Made by a program: the position numbers and the translations under genes. From SCTM01 sp965279655 (GTDB lineage Bacteria > Pseudomonadota > Alphaproteobacteria > Rhodospirillales > Rhodospirillaceae), in contig OZ257255.1 in assembly GCA_965279655.1 (NCBI GenBank), positions 3,472,001 through 3,536,000 on the forward strand: DNA of 64,000 nucleotides, in the 5' to 3' direction. Below the pieces are notes generated by a model. That model did no database searches. It had not been told where the DNA came from and saw only the letters and a program-made list of their open reading frames with translations. Shown here piece after piece: positions 25,763 to 33,484 of the stretch. The stretch's first letter is position 1. Every line of letters starts with the position of its first letter.

Positions 25763-26425
25763 ATGCGGGTGTTGTTGGCTGACGATCACAGTCTGGTCCG
25801 GGAAGCGATCAAGCCCTGGCTTGAGGCTCTGGCGCCGGTAATGGAAATTCTCGAAGCCGGATCCCTGGCTGAGGTGCTGGCGTACAATCTCGCGCCCCCT
25901 GCGCCGGACCTGATCCTGCTCGACCTCCACATGCCCGGGATGAACGGCACCGTCAGCATCGGCACGGTGCGAGAGACGTTCCCGTCCGCGGCCGTGGTGA
26001 TTGTCTCAGGCGCCGCCGACAAGGCGACAATCACCGCCGCATTGAATGCCGGCGCACGGGGCTATGTGCCGAAGACCTCCCGGGGGCGCTCCCTGGTCAA
26101 TGCCCTGCGTATGGTGCTGGCGGGCGAGACCTATCTTCCGACGGAAATCATCACCGATGGCCCTGTGGCGGATGGGTCCGCCCAACTGCCGGGCCAACTG
26201 CCAGGGATGCCGGCGGCGCGGACCGGCCTGCTCGAGAAGCTGAGCAAGCGCGAGGCCTCGGCCCTGCGCCTGCTGATCGCCGGGAAGACCAACAAGCAAA
26301 TCGCCCGCGACCTGGAGATCGAAGAGATCACCGTGAAGGTCCACCTGCGCAACGTGTACCGAAAGATTGAAGCCTCCAACCGGGCCGATGCGGTCCGCAT
26401 CGCCATGATGGAAGGCTGGTCCTGA
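25763..26425 (+). CDS. NarL/LuxR-type response regulator
   Basis: 220 residues. The receiver domain starts MRVLLADDHSLVREA, with D54 in LILLDLHMPGMNG as phospho-acceptor and K104 in YVPKTS. The output domain at about 150-215 is a LuxR helix-turn-helix: LSKREASALRLLIAGKTNKQ, then EEITVKVHLRNVYRKIEASN. It would bind DNA as a dimer after phosphorylation. No sensor kinase is next to it, so it is an orphan here; the hybrid kinase at 11 kb is not an obvious partner. It is transcribed away from glnS. Confidence 0.9.
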   Translation: MRVLLADDHSLVREAIKPWLEALAPVMEILEAGSLAEVLAYNLAPPAPDLILLDLHMPGMNGTVSIGTVRETFPSAAVVIVSGAADKATITAALNAGARGYVPKTSRGRSLVNALRMVLAGETYLPTEIITDGPVADGSAQLPGQLPGMPAARTGLLEKLSKREASALRLLIAGKTNKQIARDLEIEEITVKVHLRNVYRKIEASNRADAVRIAMMEGWS

Positions 26426-26456
26426 GACTTTTGGAGGGGTGGCCCTCGACCTCCCC

Positions 26457-26473
26457 GCGCCTATATTAGGCGC
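26457..26473. promoter_or_regulatory. Palindrome upstream of msrA
   Basis: GCGCCTA-TAT-TAGGCGC is a perfect 7-base inverted repeat with a 3-base centre, 20 bases before the msrA start. Its TATATT core could also be a -10 element. It is well placed for an operator controlling msrA, or for a short terminator after the response regulator, although it lacks a T run. Confidence 0.35.
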
Positions 26474-26493
26474 CAGACGAAGGAGGCCTTCCG

Positions 26494-27141
26494 ATGTGGA
26501 CCTTGCGCAAACCCGCCATGCCGACCGCCAGCGACGCTCTGCCCGGGCGCGAGACGCCGCTGCCCGTGCCGGCGACGCATTTCGTGAACCGCAATCGGCT
26601 GGTCGCGCCGTTCCCGGAAGGACTGGAGACCGCGTTGTTCGGGCTCGGCTGCTTCTGGGGCGCGGAGAAACTCTTCTGGAAGATCCCCGGCGTGTATTCC
26701 ACGCAAGTGGGCTATTCGGGCGGATTCACCAAGAACGCGACGTACAAGGAAGTCTGCACCGGCATGACCGGCCACAACGAGGTGGTGCGGGTGCAGTTCG
26801 ATCCCAAGAAAGTGAGCTATGCCGCGCTTCTGAAAACGTTCTGGGAAGCGCACGACCCGACGCAAGGCATGCGCCAAGGCAACGACGTCGGCACGCAGTA
26901 TCGTTCAGGCATCTACGTCTACTCGCCGGAACAGCGTGGCGCGGCGGAAGCGTCCAAAGCCGAATACGAAAAAGCGCTCGGCAAGGAAGGCTACGGCCAG
27001 ATCACGACGGAGATTATCGACGCGCCGCCGTTCTACTACGCCGAGGACTATCACCAGCAGTATCTGGCGAAGAACCCCGACGGCTATTGCGGCATCGGCG
27101 GGACCAACGTGAGCTGTCCCGCTTTCAAGGTCGCCAGCTGA
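26494..27141 (+). CDS. msrA: Peptide-methionine (S)-S-oxide reductase
   Basis: 215 residues with AAGGAGG before the ATG. The catalytic motif is LGCFWGAEK with C53. GVYSTQVGYSGG, YKEVCTGMTGHNEVVRVQFDP and DVGTQYRSGIY follow, all family hallmarks. A C-terminal cysteine in GTNVSCPAFKV fits the resolving role. It reduces methionine-S-sulfoxide in oxidised proteins using thioredoxin. The N-terminal extension of about 45 residues is like that of the E. coli enzyme. No msrB is adjacent. A palindrome immediately upstream may regulate it. Confidence 0.96.
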   Translation: MWTLRKPAMPTASDALPGRETPLPVPATHFVNRNRLVAPFPEGLETALFGLGCFWGAEKLFWKIPGVYSTQVGYSGGFTKNATYKEVCTGMTGHNEVVRVQFDPKKVSYAALLKTFWEAHDPTQGMRQGNDVGTQYRSGIYVYSPEQRGAAEASKAEYEKALGKEGYGQITTEIIDAPPFYYAEDYHQQYLAKNPDGYCGIGGTNVSCPAFKVAS

Positions 27142-27152
27142 CATCCGCAGGA

Positions 27153-27263
27153 TGTCATCCCGGACGAGGGAAGCGAGATCCGGGATCCAGGATAACAAGC
27201 ACTGGCGTGTGGGCCCTGGACCCCGGATCGCGTCACGCTGCGCGTGACTTGTCCGGGGTGACA
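27153..27263. repeat. Long imperfect inverted repeat
   Basis: The left arm at 27153-27191 (TGTCATCCCGGACGAGGG ... CCGGGATCCAGG) is the near complement of the right arm at 27214-27263 (CCCTGGACCCCGGATCG ... GTCCGGGGTGACA). The spacer is 22 bases. The right arm holds an inner hairpin, GTCACGC-TGC-GCGTGAC. It lies between msrA and the SDR gene. Similar TGTCATCCCGG...GATCCGGG palindromes are scattered between genes in many Alphaproteobacteria. Confidence 0.7.
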
Positions 27264-27288
27264 GCGGTGGAGGTTGCGCGCTAGTGCA

Positions 27289-28065
27289 CTACCAGGGAAT
27301 GACTTCGCCGTTGTAGTTCACGGCCTTGTCGTTGTTCTCCAGCGTCACGCCGTCGATCACCTTCATCAGGCCGGCGACGCTTTCGTTCACCTTGAGCGCG
27401 GGACCTCTGTAGCCCGACGCGGCGAGCAGATCGGTCTCCACCATGCCCGGCGCGACGATGCCGACGATGATGCCTTGCGGCTTCAGGTCCGCGGCAAGCG
27501 CGCGCATCGCGACGTTCAGGCCGCCCTTGCTGGCGCGATAGGCGTACATCCCGCCGCGGCGCTGGGTGAGCGTGGCGGAGCCCAGCCCGCTGGTGAGAGC
27601 GACGATCTTCTTCCCCTGACTGGCGGCGACGTTCTCGCGGAAGGCTTCGCTGACCGCGAGCGGCCCGTAGACGTTCGTCAGCAGCACGGTCTCGAACGTG
27701 TCCTTCTTGAAGGTGCCGACGGTTTGCGGCGGAAGGTCGCCCAGGGTGCCGGCGTTGTTGATGAGCAGATCGATCGGCTTGCCCTTCAGCTTCGTGGCGA
27801 GTGCGGCGATGGAGTCAGGGCTCGCGACGTCCAACGTCTCAACGCTCACGGTCTTCTTGTGCTTGCCGGCGATCTCATTGAGTTCCTTCGCCTCAGCGGG
27901 GCGGCGTGCCGTGGCGATGACGGTCCAGCCCTTCTCCGCGTACTGCTTCACCATTTCCAGCCCGATGCCCCGGTTGGTGCCGGTGATCAGGACGGTGGCG
28001 GCGCTTGCCTCGCCGGCGAACAAGACGGCGGTCGCCAGCAACGTGACGCGCAGGAAATTGGACAT
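27289..28065 (-). CDS. SDR family oxidoreductase with an N-terminal signal sequence
   Basis: 258 residues with GGGAGG upstream. The Rossmann motif is TGTNRGIG at 28-35, NNAG at 103-106, catalytic S159, Y176 and K180 (YRASK). These identify a classical short-chain dehydrogenase using NAD(P)H. Unusually, residues 1-22 (FLRVTLLATAVLFAGEASA) look like a cleavable Sec signal and end exactly where the first beta strand of the SDR domain begins. If exported, cofactor supply in the periplasm would be a problem, so the segment may be a membrane anchor. Substrate unknown. Stands alone. Confidence 0.85.
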   Translation of the reverse strand: MSNFLRVTLLATAVLFAGEASAATVLITGTNRGIGLEMVKQYAEKGWTVIATARRPAEAKELNEIAGKHKKTVSVETLDVASPDSIAALATKLKGKPIDLLINNAGTLGDLPPQTVGTFKKDTFETVLLTNVYGPLAVSEAFRENVAASQGKKIVALTSGLGSATLTQRRGGMYAYRASKGGLNVAMRALAADLKPQGIIVGIVAPGMVETDLLAASGYRGPALKVNESVAGLMKVIDGVTLENNDKAVNYNGEVIPW

Positions 28066-28194
28066 GGATGAGCCTCCCTCAAATGTGGGCGGATACTACG
28101 GGGGTGTCCGTGCCGAAGGCAGCACTTGTCCCTTTTGGGACCGCGCCTCGGTCGCATAGGATAGGGACATCACGTCATCGAGAGGATTCCCGCC

Positions 28195-28494
28195 ATGCAT
28201 CGCCACATCGTTCTGTTCAACCTCAAGGATGACACCTCCGCCGCGGACCGTGAGCGGGTCATGGGCGAGATCGCGAAGCTGGGCACGCTGCCCACGGTGA
28301 AGCACTTCGTCTCCGGCAAGAACATCCTGCCGGCCAATCCGGAGAAGATTCCCTACGAATACATGATGATGGGCGACTTCGCCGACGACGACGGCCGCCA
28401 GGCCTACGAGAAGAACGAGACCCACGTGCACATCATCCGGCAGGTGTGGCTGCCGACCGCGAAGAACTACGCGGTGTTCGATATCAACTTCTGA
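28195..28494 (+). CDS. Dabb family (stress-responsive alpha/beta barrel) protein
   Basis: 99 residues with GAGAGGATT upstream of the ATG. MHRHIVLFNLKDDTSAADRE is the first strand and helix of the Dabb ferredoxin-like fold. Later parts are VKHFVSGKNI, YMMMGDFADDDGRQAYEK and HVHIIRQVWLP, with a final strand NYAVFDINF. Family members dimerise; some are enzymes or binders of hydrophobic molecules, many are unknown. It is flanked by divergent SDR and convergent HupE genes and ends in a clear terminator. Confidence 0.85.
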   Translation: MHRHIVLFNLKDDTSAADRERVMGEIAKLGTLPTVKHFVSGKNILPANPEKIPYEYMMMGDFADDDGRQAYEKNETHVHIIRQVWLPTAKNYAVFDINF

Positions 28495-28512
28495 GGCAGC
28501 GCTCCAAACGAC

Positions 28513-28550
28513 AACGGCCGCGGACCTTTCGGTGCGCGGCCGTTCTTCTT
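28513..28550 (+). terminator. Intrinsic terminator after the Dabb gene
   Basis: AACGGCCGCG at 28513-28522 pairs perfectly with CGCGGCCGTT at 28535-28544, with a 12-base loop, followed by TCTTCTT. It starts 19 bases after the Dabb stop and lies between convergent genes. Confidence 0.85.
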
Positions 28551-28566
28551 AGCGAAGTGGGACTGA

Positions 28567-29142
28567 TCAGCCCGCGGCGAGCAGGCCGACGCCGGCGGCA
28601 GCCACAAGGCTGCCGGCCACCCGCACAACCTTGGTGAAGCGCGGGCTGGCGGCGGCAGCGCCCAGTCCAAGGCCGACCGCATGCAGCACGGCCGTGGCCA
28701 GAATCACGCCGACGGCTGCGGACAGACCGCTCATTTCGGTCCCGTGGGCGTGGCCATGGAACACGGCGGAGACCACGGCGATCGCAATCGCCGCCAATGC
28801 GGGCAAACGGGCGCCGAACGCAATCAATGCACCGATGGCGACGACGGAACCGGCGATGCCGATCTCCACGCCCGGCATTCCGACCCCAAGCACCGCAAGC
28901 GCACCGCCGCCGATCATGCCGAGCACGAAGGCGATGGGCAGCGCCAGGCGCGTTTTGCCGTCATAGCTCGCGGCCCACAGGCCGAGGCCGGTCATGGCGA
29001 GCAGGTGATCCAGGCCGCCGAAGGGATGCGCAAAGCCCGCGCTGAAACCCATGGCGTGTTCGCCCACACCCGGGTGGGCCCAGGCGGTCGCGGAGACGAG
29101 TGCCGCAACAGCCGCCGCGGAAACCGGAAGAAGCTTGTTCAT
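28567..29142 (-). CDS. HupE/UreJ family metal permease
   Basis: 191 residues with a cleavable signal (ATAWAHPG) and about six membrane helices. The family motif HPFGGLDHLLAM is at residues 39-50, and a second motif FHGHAHGTE lies in the later half; these histidines bind nickel or cobalt in studied members. GGGGGC precedes the start. It is 11 bases downstream of the His-rich cupin gene, and both are downstream of a small coiled-coil gene. No urease or hydrogenase gene is in the window, so the metal's destination is unknown. Confidence 0.9.
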   Translation of the reverse strand: MNKLLPVSAAAVAALVSATAWAHPGVGEHAMGFSAGFAHPFGGLDHLLAMTGLGLWAASYDGKTRLALPIAFVLGMIGGGALAVLGVGMPGVEIGIAGSVVAIGALIAFGARLPALAAIAIAVVSAVFHGHAHGTEMSGLSAAVGVILATAVLHAVGLGLGAAAASPRFTKVVRVAGSLVAAAGVGLLAAG

Positions 29143-29153
29143 TGGATCGCCCC

Positions 29154-30149
29154 CTACTTCTTCTTTTTCTTCTTGTTGCCGCCGAGATGGCTGTGCGCGC
29201 CGCTGGCGGCGTGATGGTGCACTTGCCCATCGTCGTGCATGTGAATGCCCGTATCCCAGCCTTCGGTCTTGTAGGTGTCGTTGGGATACTCGAAGTCGTG
29301 CGGCAGGTGATTGTGTTCCGACGTCAGTATCCAGTTGTAGAGCGCCGGCTTCATGCGCGCGAGGCGTGACGCCGCGCGCTCATGGTTCTCTTCCGGCGTC
29401 GAGAACGGATCATGGTGGAAGTAGTTGTGCAGATCGCCGTCGGTGCGGCCGATCGCGAGAATGCCGAGTTCGGAGGCGAAGCAACCGTGGTTGATGTACG
29501 CGGGCCGCCAGAAGTAACCGCCCGTGGGCAGCTCGCCGAACTGCATCATCCAGGAGGTGCCCCAGATGTGGTACGCCTCCTCGGCGCAGTCGTGATAGCT
29601 GATGTTGTCCTGCCAGAAGCCCGGCGTCATGCAGTACAGGAACGTCATGCCGAAGGTGCGCTTGTCGATGTGCAGGATCTTCAGCAAACAGCCCGGCGCG
29701 GTGGCCGGGAACAGCGTGGAATTCTGCCAGTCCATGCCCTGGTAGCTGTCGACCATCTTGAAATCGGTGCGGTCGGCGTTCTGGTGGTCCTTGTCGGACT
29801 CCACGAAACTGGGCGGACCGAAGTTGTAGAACACCAACAGAAGCGCGCCTTCGTCCGTGGACATCGCCGGCAGCGAGACGCCCGCGGGGACGAATGAATA
29901 AAGGCCCTTCTGCCACTTCTTGCCGCCGATGGTGAGCGAGCCTTCCATCAGCAGGAATTCATGTTCGGAGTAGCAGAAGCCCGGCGGCTGCTTGAAGCCG
30001 GCGTCGTACTGCACGGTCATGGTGCAGGCGCCGGTGTCCTTGTCGATGGACAGCATCTTGTAATTCACGCCCGGCTTGAAGCCCGGGATCGTCAGCTTCT
30101 TGAAGCTGACATCGCGATCGACAAACGGTTCAATATGCGGACGAGCCAT
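29154..30149 (-). CDS. Cupin-type protein (DUF4437-like) with His-rich, poly-Lys tail
   Basis: 331 residues with AGGAGG upstream and no signal peptide. Two cupin-like units are seen: GACTMTVQYDAGFKQPPGF...EHEFLLMEGSLTIGG...KGLYSFVPAGV, and TFLYCMTPGFWQ...EAYHIWGTSWMMQF...GGYFWRPAYINHG. The latter resembles DUF4437-type double cupins. The last 35 residues are unusual: IHMHDDGQVHHHAASGAHSH, then LGGNKKKKKK at the very end. The histidine cluster suggests metal binding, in line with the HupE permease encoded 11 bases downstream. The coding sequence of the Lys run is C/T-rich on the plus strand. Substrate unknown. Confidence 0.7.
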   Translation of the reverse strand: MARPHIEPFVDRDVSFKKLTIPGFKPGVNYKMLSIDKDTGACTMTVQYDAGFKQPPGFCYSEHEFLLMEGSLTIGGKKWQKGLYSFVPAGVSLPAMSTDEGALLLVFYNFGPPSFVESDKDHQNADRTDFKMVDSYQGMDWQNSTLFPATAPGCLLKILHIDKRTFGMTFLYCMTPGFWQDNISYHDCAEEAYHIWGTSWMMQFGELPTGGYFWRPAYINHGCFASELGILAIGRTDGDLHNYFHHDPFSTPEENHERAASRLARMKPALYNWILTSEHNHLPHDFEYPNDTYKTEGWDTGIHMHDDGQVHHHAASGAHSHLGGNKKKKKK

Positions 30150-30194
30150 CGCGGCCTCCTGATGACGTTACGCGCGTGAGCGCGGGCGGGCTGA

Positions 30195-30473
30195 CTAGTA
30201 GATGACCTGGAGCGGACGACCGTCGCGGGGACGAATCTCGCTCTTCGGAACGACGCGCCGGATGTTGAAGTGCACGTGCACGCCGCGCACCTGGATGCGC
30301 TCAAGGAACTGCTTCACCCACTTCTCGCGTTGCGGCGTGAGCGCTTCCTGCTCCTGCACGATCTTGTCGTAGCGCTTGCGCTGATCCTCAAGCTCGGCCT
30401 TGAGCCAAGACTGCTCGTCTTTGGTGAGCTTCGGCCGCAGCGTGCCGACCATGTTCATATTGCCGATGGTCAC
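30195..30473 (-). CDS. Small coiled-coil protein, unknown
   Basis: 92 residues from a GTG at 30473 with GGAGG eight bases upstream. The middle (LTKDEQSWLKAELEDQRKRY and onward to about residue 60) is a charged helix with heptad-like spacing. The C-terminal third is basic with strands GVHVHFNIRRVV. It begins the coiled-coil/cupin/HupE run, 45 bases before the cupin gene. No family is recognised. It may be a subunit or partner of the cupin protein; this is inferred from the operon only. Confidence 0.6.
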   Translation of the reverse strand: MTIGNMNMVGTLRPKLTKDEQSWLKAELEDQRKRYDKIVQEQEALTPQREKWVKQFLERIQVRGVHVHFNIRRVVPKSEIRPRDGRPLQVIY

Positions 30474-30577
30474 GGGATCACCCTCCGCGCAGGAATTGCT
30501 GGCGGCAAGTCTACATCAGGCCGGGGTCGTGAAAAGCCCCTTGATACGGTTGACAAAAATCAACTGGGGCCCGGTCA

Positions 30578-31573
30578 TCAGGTGAGCGTCGGATTGACCG
30601 CGACGACAGCCCGGCCCATGAGCGCGCGGGCCTCGAGGCGCGCATGCAGCTCGGCCACCCGCTCCAGCGGCACGGTTTCGCCCAAGGGCACGCGCCAGCG
30701 TCCGGACACAACCGCCTCCACAACCATCTTATCGACGTCGGACCCGGGCGGAGACTCCACCTGGGTGAGGGTCATACCGCCGACGGAGATGCTCTTGCCC
30801 ACCAGGACACCGAAAGGGATCGGCGGCGGCTGGCCGCCACCGGTCACGCCAATTGAGAAGATGCGCCCCAGCGGCGCGATGACCTCGAAGTTCTTGGGGA
30901 AATTTGGGCCGCCATTGCAGTCGATGATGACATCGACGCCACGACCGTTCGTGGCGGCCTTCACCTCCGCGATCCAGCCGTCCTTGGTGTAGTCGAAGGC
31001 CGCATCGGCGCCGAAGGACTTGGCGTAGTCCAGCTTGGCTTGCGATCCGGCAAGGGCAATGACCCGGGCGCCGGCTTCCTTGGCGATCTGCACCAGCATC
31101 ACTCCCACCGCACCGGCGGCGGAATGGATCAGCACTGTCTCTCCCGACTGCAGGCGCGCTGACTTGTGCAGCGCGTGCCAGGCGGTAAAAGCCGCGCCGC
31201 GATAGACCGCGCCGGTCTTGAGATCGATACGGTCATCGAGCATCAGCAGCGTCATTGCGGGTGCGAGTGAGTATTCGGCGTAACCCCCAAAGCTGGACCG
31301 CGAAATCACCCGTCGGCCGATCAGGTCCTTTGAAACGCCCGGCCCGACCGCATCGACGACGCCGCTGTGCTCAAGCCCCGGCGTGAATGGATATCTGATG
31401 TTCAGAAAGCCGAGTGTCCTTGCGCGCGCGAAAGCGTCCACGGGATTCATGCCGACGTAGGCCACCTGCAGGCGCACTTGGCCTTCCTGAGGCTGCGGGA
31501 TCGGTACCTGCTTGAGCTGCATCACCGACGGCGGACCCGGCGCGTCGATGACAATGGCGCGCATGGTAGACAT
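30578..31573 (-). CDS. Quinone oxidoreductase-like MDR protein
   Basis: 331 residues. The medium-chain dehydrogenase pattern is complete: MRAIVIDAPGPPSVMQLKQV, VAYVGMNPVDAFARA, PGLEHSGVVDAVGPGV, then the NADPH-binding Rossmann part VLIHSAAGAVGVMLVQIAKE. The zinc-ligand cysteines of alcohol dehydrogenases are absent, so it belongs to the zinc-free NADPH:quinone-reductase (QOR) group. The start overlaps the VOC gene's stop by one base (TGATG), so the two are translationally coupled. Probably acts on enones or quinones in the same pathway as the VOC protein. Confidence 0.9.
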   Translation of the reverse strand: MSTMRAIVIDAPGPPSVMQLKQVPIPQPQEGQVRLQVAYVGMNPVDAFARARTLGFLNIRYPFTPGLEHSGVVDAVGPGVSKDLIGRRVISRSSFGGYAEYSLAPAMTLLMLDDRIDLKTGAVYRGAAFTAWHALHKSARLQSGETVLIHSAAGAVGVMLVQIAKEAGARVIALAGSQAKLDYAKSFGADAAFDYTKDGWIAEVKAATNGRGVDVIIDCNGGPNFPKNFEVIAPLGRIFSIGVTGGGQPPPIPFGVLVGKSISVGGMTLTQVESPPGSDVDKMVVEAVVSGRWRVPLGETVPLERVAELHARLEARALMGRAVVAVNPTLT

Positions 31574-32571
31574 CAGCGTTCTCCCTCGAACAATTGCATC
31601 AACGCACCGGACCCGGGATTGCGAACCATCGCCGCGGACACCGGCCCGATGCCGGGGATCTCGATCTCGACGGGCGCAGAGAAGCTATGGGCCCCGACCA
31701 GCGCGCACCTCTCCAGTGCCTTGGCCAGCGACGGCACGCAGAATCCTTGCGCCAAGTAGCCGATGTTGGGCGCCACCGCGAGCGGCGTACGATCGGGCAC
31801 CGTGTAGTTCAGCGGATGCGACAGCGCGACTTTGCCGAACTGGTGCGCGCCCGCCATGAACGTCGCGCGGGTTTGCGCGTCGCGCGGGCGATTGAGGAAG
31901 TGGTTGGTCTCCGGCTTCGCCAGCACCGCGTCGAGATGCGGCGTCATGCCCAGCACCTGCGAATAGAACGCGAAGGCCTTCGTGTAATCGATGATTGAGT
32001 GCGACGTGGTCGAGACCTGTGTGAAGCCGGTCGACGACTTGCCGAGGGTGTCCACCTCGGCGCGCAGCTTGCCGATGGTGGAGGTGGGACCGCCGGTGAG
32101 TTCCACGAGATTGATTGCGAGATTGTCCGGCCCGTCGAACAGCACCTCCACCGGCGAACCGCCTTCCGCCGACACCTCGTAACCGACCGGTTCGCTCCAG
32201 AAATTGAACCCGCGGGCTTGAAGCGCCTTGGTGGTGGCGCGGATGTCGTCGACATAGAAGTTGAGATTCCACAGCCCGCGATAGGTGCGGTCACCGGGCT
32301 GCGCGATCCGTTTGCGGTCCGTGGCGTTGAATTCGAGAGCCAGCACCCGGCCCACCTGCGGCCCATTGCCGGTGGTCCAGGGCGCGGAAAGCATGACCGC
32401 CAGCGCACTGCTGCCCGGTGGCAAGGCGAAGTGCCGCTCGAAGGCCATTCCGCGCCATGTGACTTCCGGCGAAGCGCTCAGGCCGATCACATCGCGATAG
32501 AACGGGAGGGCGTTGGCCAGCGACGAAACGCCAAGCACCGCAACGGCCAGGGGACTTCCGGTATCGGTCAT
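31573..32571 (-). CDS. Two-domain VOC (glyoxalase/dioxygenase fold) protein
   Basis: 332 residues from the ATG at 32571, chosen for AGGAG six bases upstream. Two VOC modules are seen: VAVLGVSSLANALPFYRDVI at the N-terminus and HSIIDYTKAFAFYSQVLGMT from about 185. The fold covers extradiol dioxygenases, glyoxalases and resistance proteins. The first module lacks the H at the usual metal position (AVLGVSS), and the second has H in TTSHSIID, so metal binding is uncertain. It is coupled to the quinone-reductase-like gene, which suggests a detoxification or catabolic pair. Confidence 0.8.
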   Translation of the reverse strand: MTDTGSPLAVAVLGVSSLANALPFYRDVIGLSASPEVTWRGMAFERHFALPPGSSALAVMLSAPWTTGNGPQVGRVLALEFNATDRKRIAQPGDRTYRGLWNLNFYVDDIRATTKALQARGFNFWSEPVGYEVSAEGGSPVEVLFDGPDNLAINLVELTGGPTSTIGKLRAEVDTLGKSSTGFTQVSTTSHSIIDYTKAFAFYSQVLGMTPHLDAVLAKPETNHFLNRPRDAQTRATFMAGAHQFGKVALSHPLNYTVPDRTPLAVAPNIGYLAQGFCVPSLAKALERCALVGAHSFSAPVEIEIPGIGPVSAAMVRNPGSGALMQLFEGER

Positions 32572-32711
32572 GGGGGGCTCCTGCCGCGGCACAATGCCCG
32601 TCCGAGGCGCGGTCGCGCAACGCCGTGTGAGCACAAGGGCCCCGCAACGTGCTCCTAGCGGAGGCGTAGCCGGGTGTAGACTGCCGCACCATTTGCAGGA
32701 GGGAGCCTGTC

Positions 32712-33422
32712 ATGAATTTCAAAACGTTCGCTGCCGTGATTGCCTTATGCGCCGGCGGAGCGCTCGCCGCGTCCGCCGCCGACAAGCAGGGCAGCCTTGC
32801 CTCGGGCAAGTTGTCGGACATCCAAGCCGCGCCGGCGAAGGCGGAAAAGACGCTCGGCCGCTACACCGGCTACGAGGGCAAGGAACGCGATCTTGGCCTG
32901 ATCATGAACATGGTCGTGAAGACGCTGCAGGACAACGGCGGCTATCAGCACGAAACCAACGACGCCTTGGTGAAGAGCCTGCTCTCTCACATCCAGTTCT
33001 CGAAAGACCAGAAGCTGATGACTCAGGCGATCGACGCGGAGATCAAGACCCAGGCGCCGATGCTGATCCGGGCGAAGAAGATGATGGAAGCCGCCGGCGG
33101 CGATAAGGACATGGCCCTGAAGGCCGTATTCGACCAGACCACGTGCCACTGGCAGTTGGTGCTCGACACCCAAAGCGAGCCGGGCCAGCGCCGTTACAAG
33201 TCGCCGTATGGCAACGTGTTAACCGCCAGCGCCCGCCTCGGGCAGTTCGACATCGACGAGAAATGGATCCACGAGAACTGGACTATTCCGCGCATGCAGG
33301 GGTACGCCAAGCTGCTGGGCGTGGATTTCGAGGTCTCGCCATGGCAAAATGACGGCATGATTACGGTGAGAGTGAAGGGCTACACGCCGCCCAAGACCGC
33401 GGCCAACACCGTCAGCCAGTAG
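32712..33422 (+). CDS. Exported protein of unknown function
   Basis: 236 residues with AGGAGGG before the ATG. A signal peptide ends at AASAAD. The mature protein is largely helical and charged in the first two thirds (KERDLGLIMNMVVKTLQDNG, DAEIKTQAPMLIRAKKMMEA). Then come a single cysteine in DQTTCHWQLVL and strand-rich C-terminal text (GMITVRVKGYTPP). No family is recognised. It is divergent from the VOC gene and ends in a strong hairpin. It may be a periplasmic partner of the neighbouring envelope genes, but nothing shows this directly. Confidence 0.7.
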   Translation: MNFKTFAAVIALCAGGALAASAADKQGSLASGKLSDIQAAPAKAEKTLGRYTGYEGKERDLGLIMNMVVKTLQDNGGYQHETNDALVKSLLSHIQFSKDQKLMTQAIDAEIKTQAPMLIRAKKMMEAAGGDKDMALKAVFDQTTCHWQLVLDTQSEPGQRRYKSPYGNVLTASARLGQFDIDEKWIHENWTIPRMQGYAKLLGVDFEVSPWQNDGMITVRVKGYTPPKTAANTVSQ

Positions 33423-33440
33423 CCTCTCACACGAGGGGGT

Positions 33441-33480
33441 CGAAGCGGCCGTACGGTCCAGTACGGCCGCTTCGCTATTT
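33441..33480 (+). terminator. Strong hairpin between convergent genes
   Basis: CGAAGCGGCCGTAC at 33441-33454 pairs perfectly with GTACGGCCGCTTCG at 33461-33474, with a 6-base loop, followed by CTATTT. It starts 19 bases after the exported-protein stop and 5 bases before the end of the convergent membrane-protein gene. It probably terminates transcription of the first. Confidence 0.75.
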
Positions 33481-33484
33481 CGAA

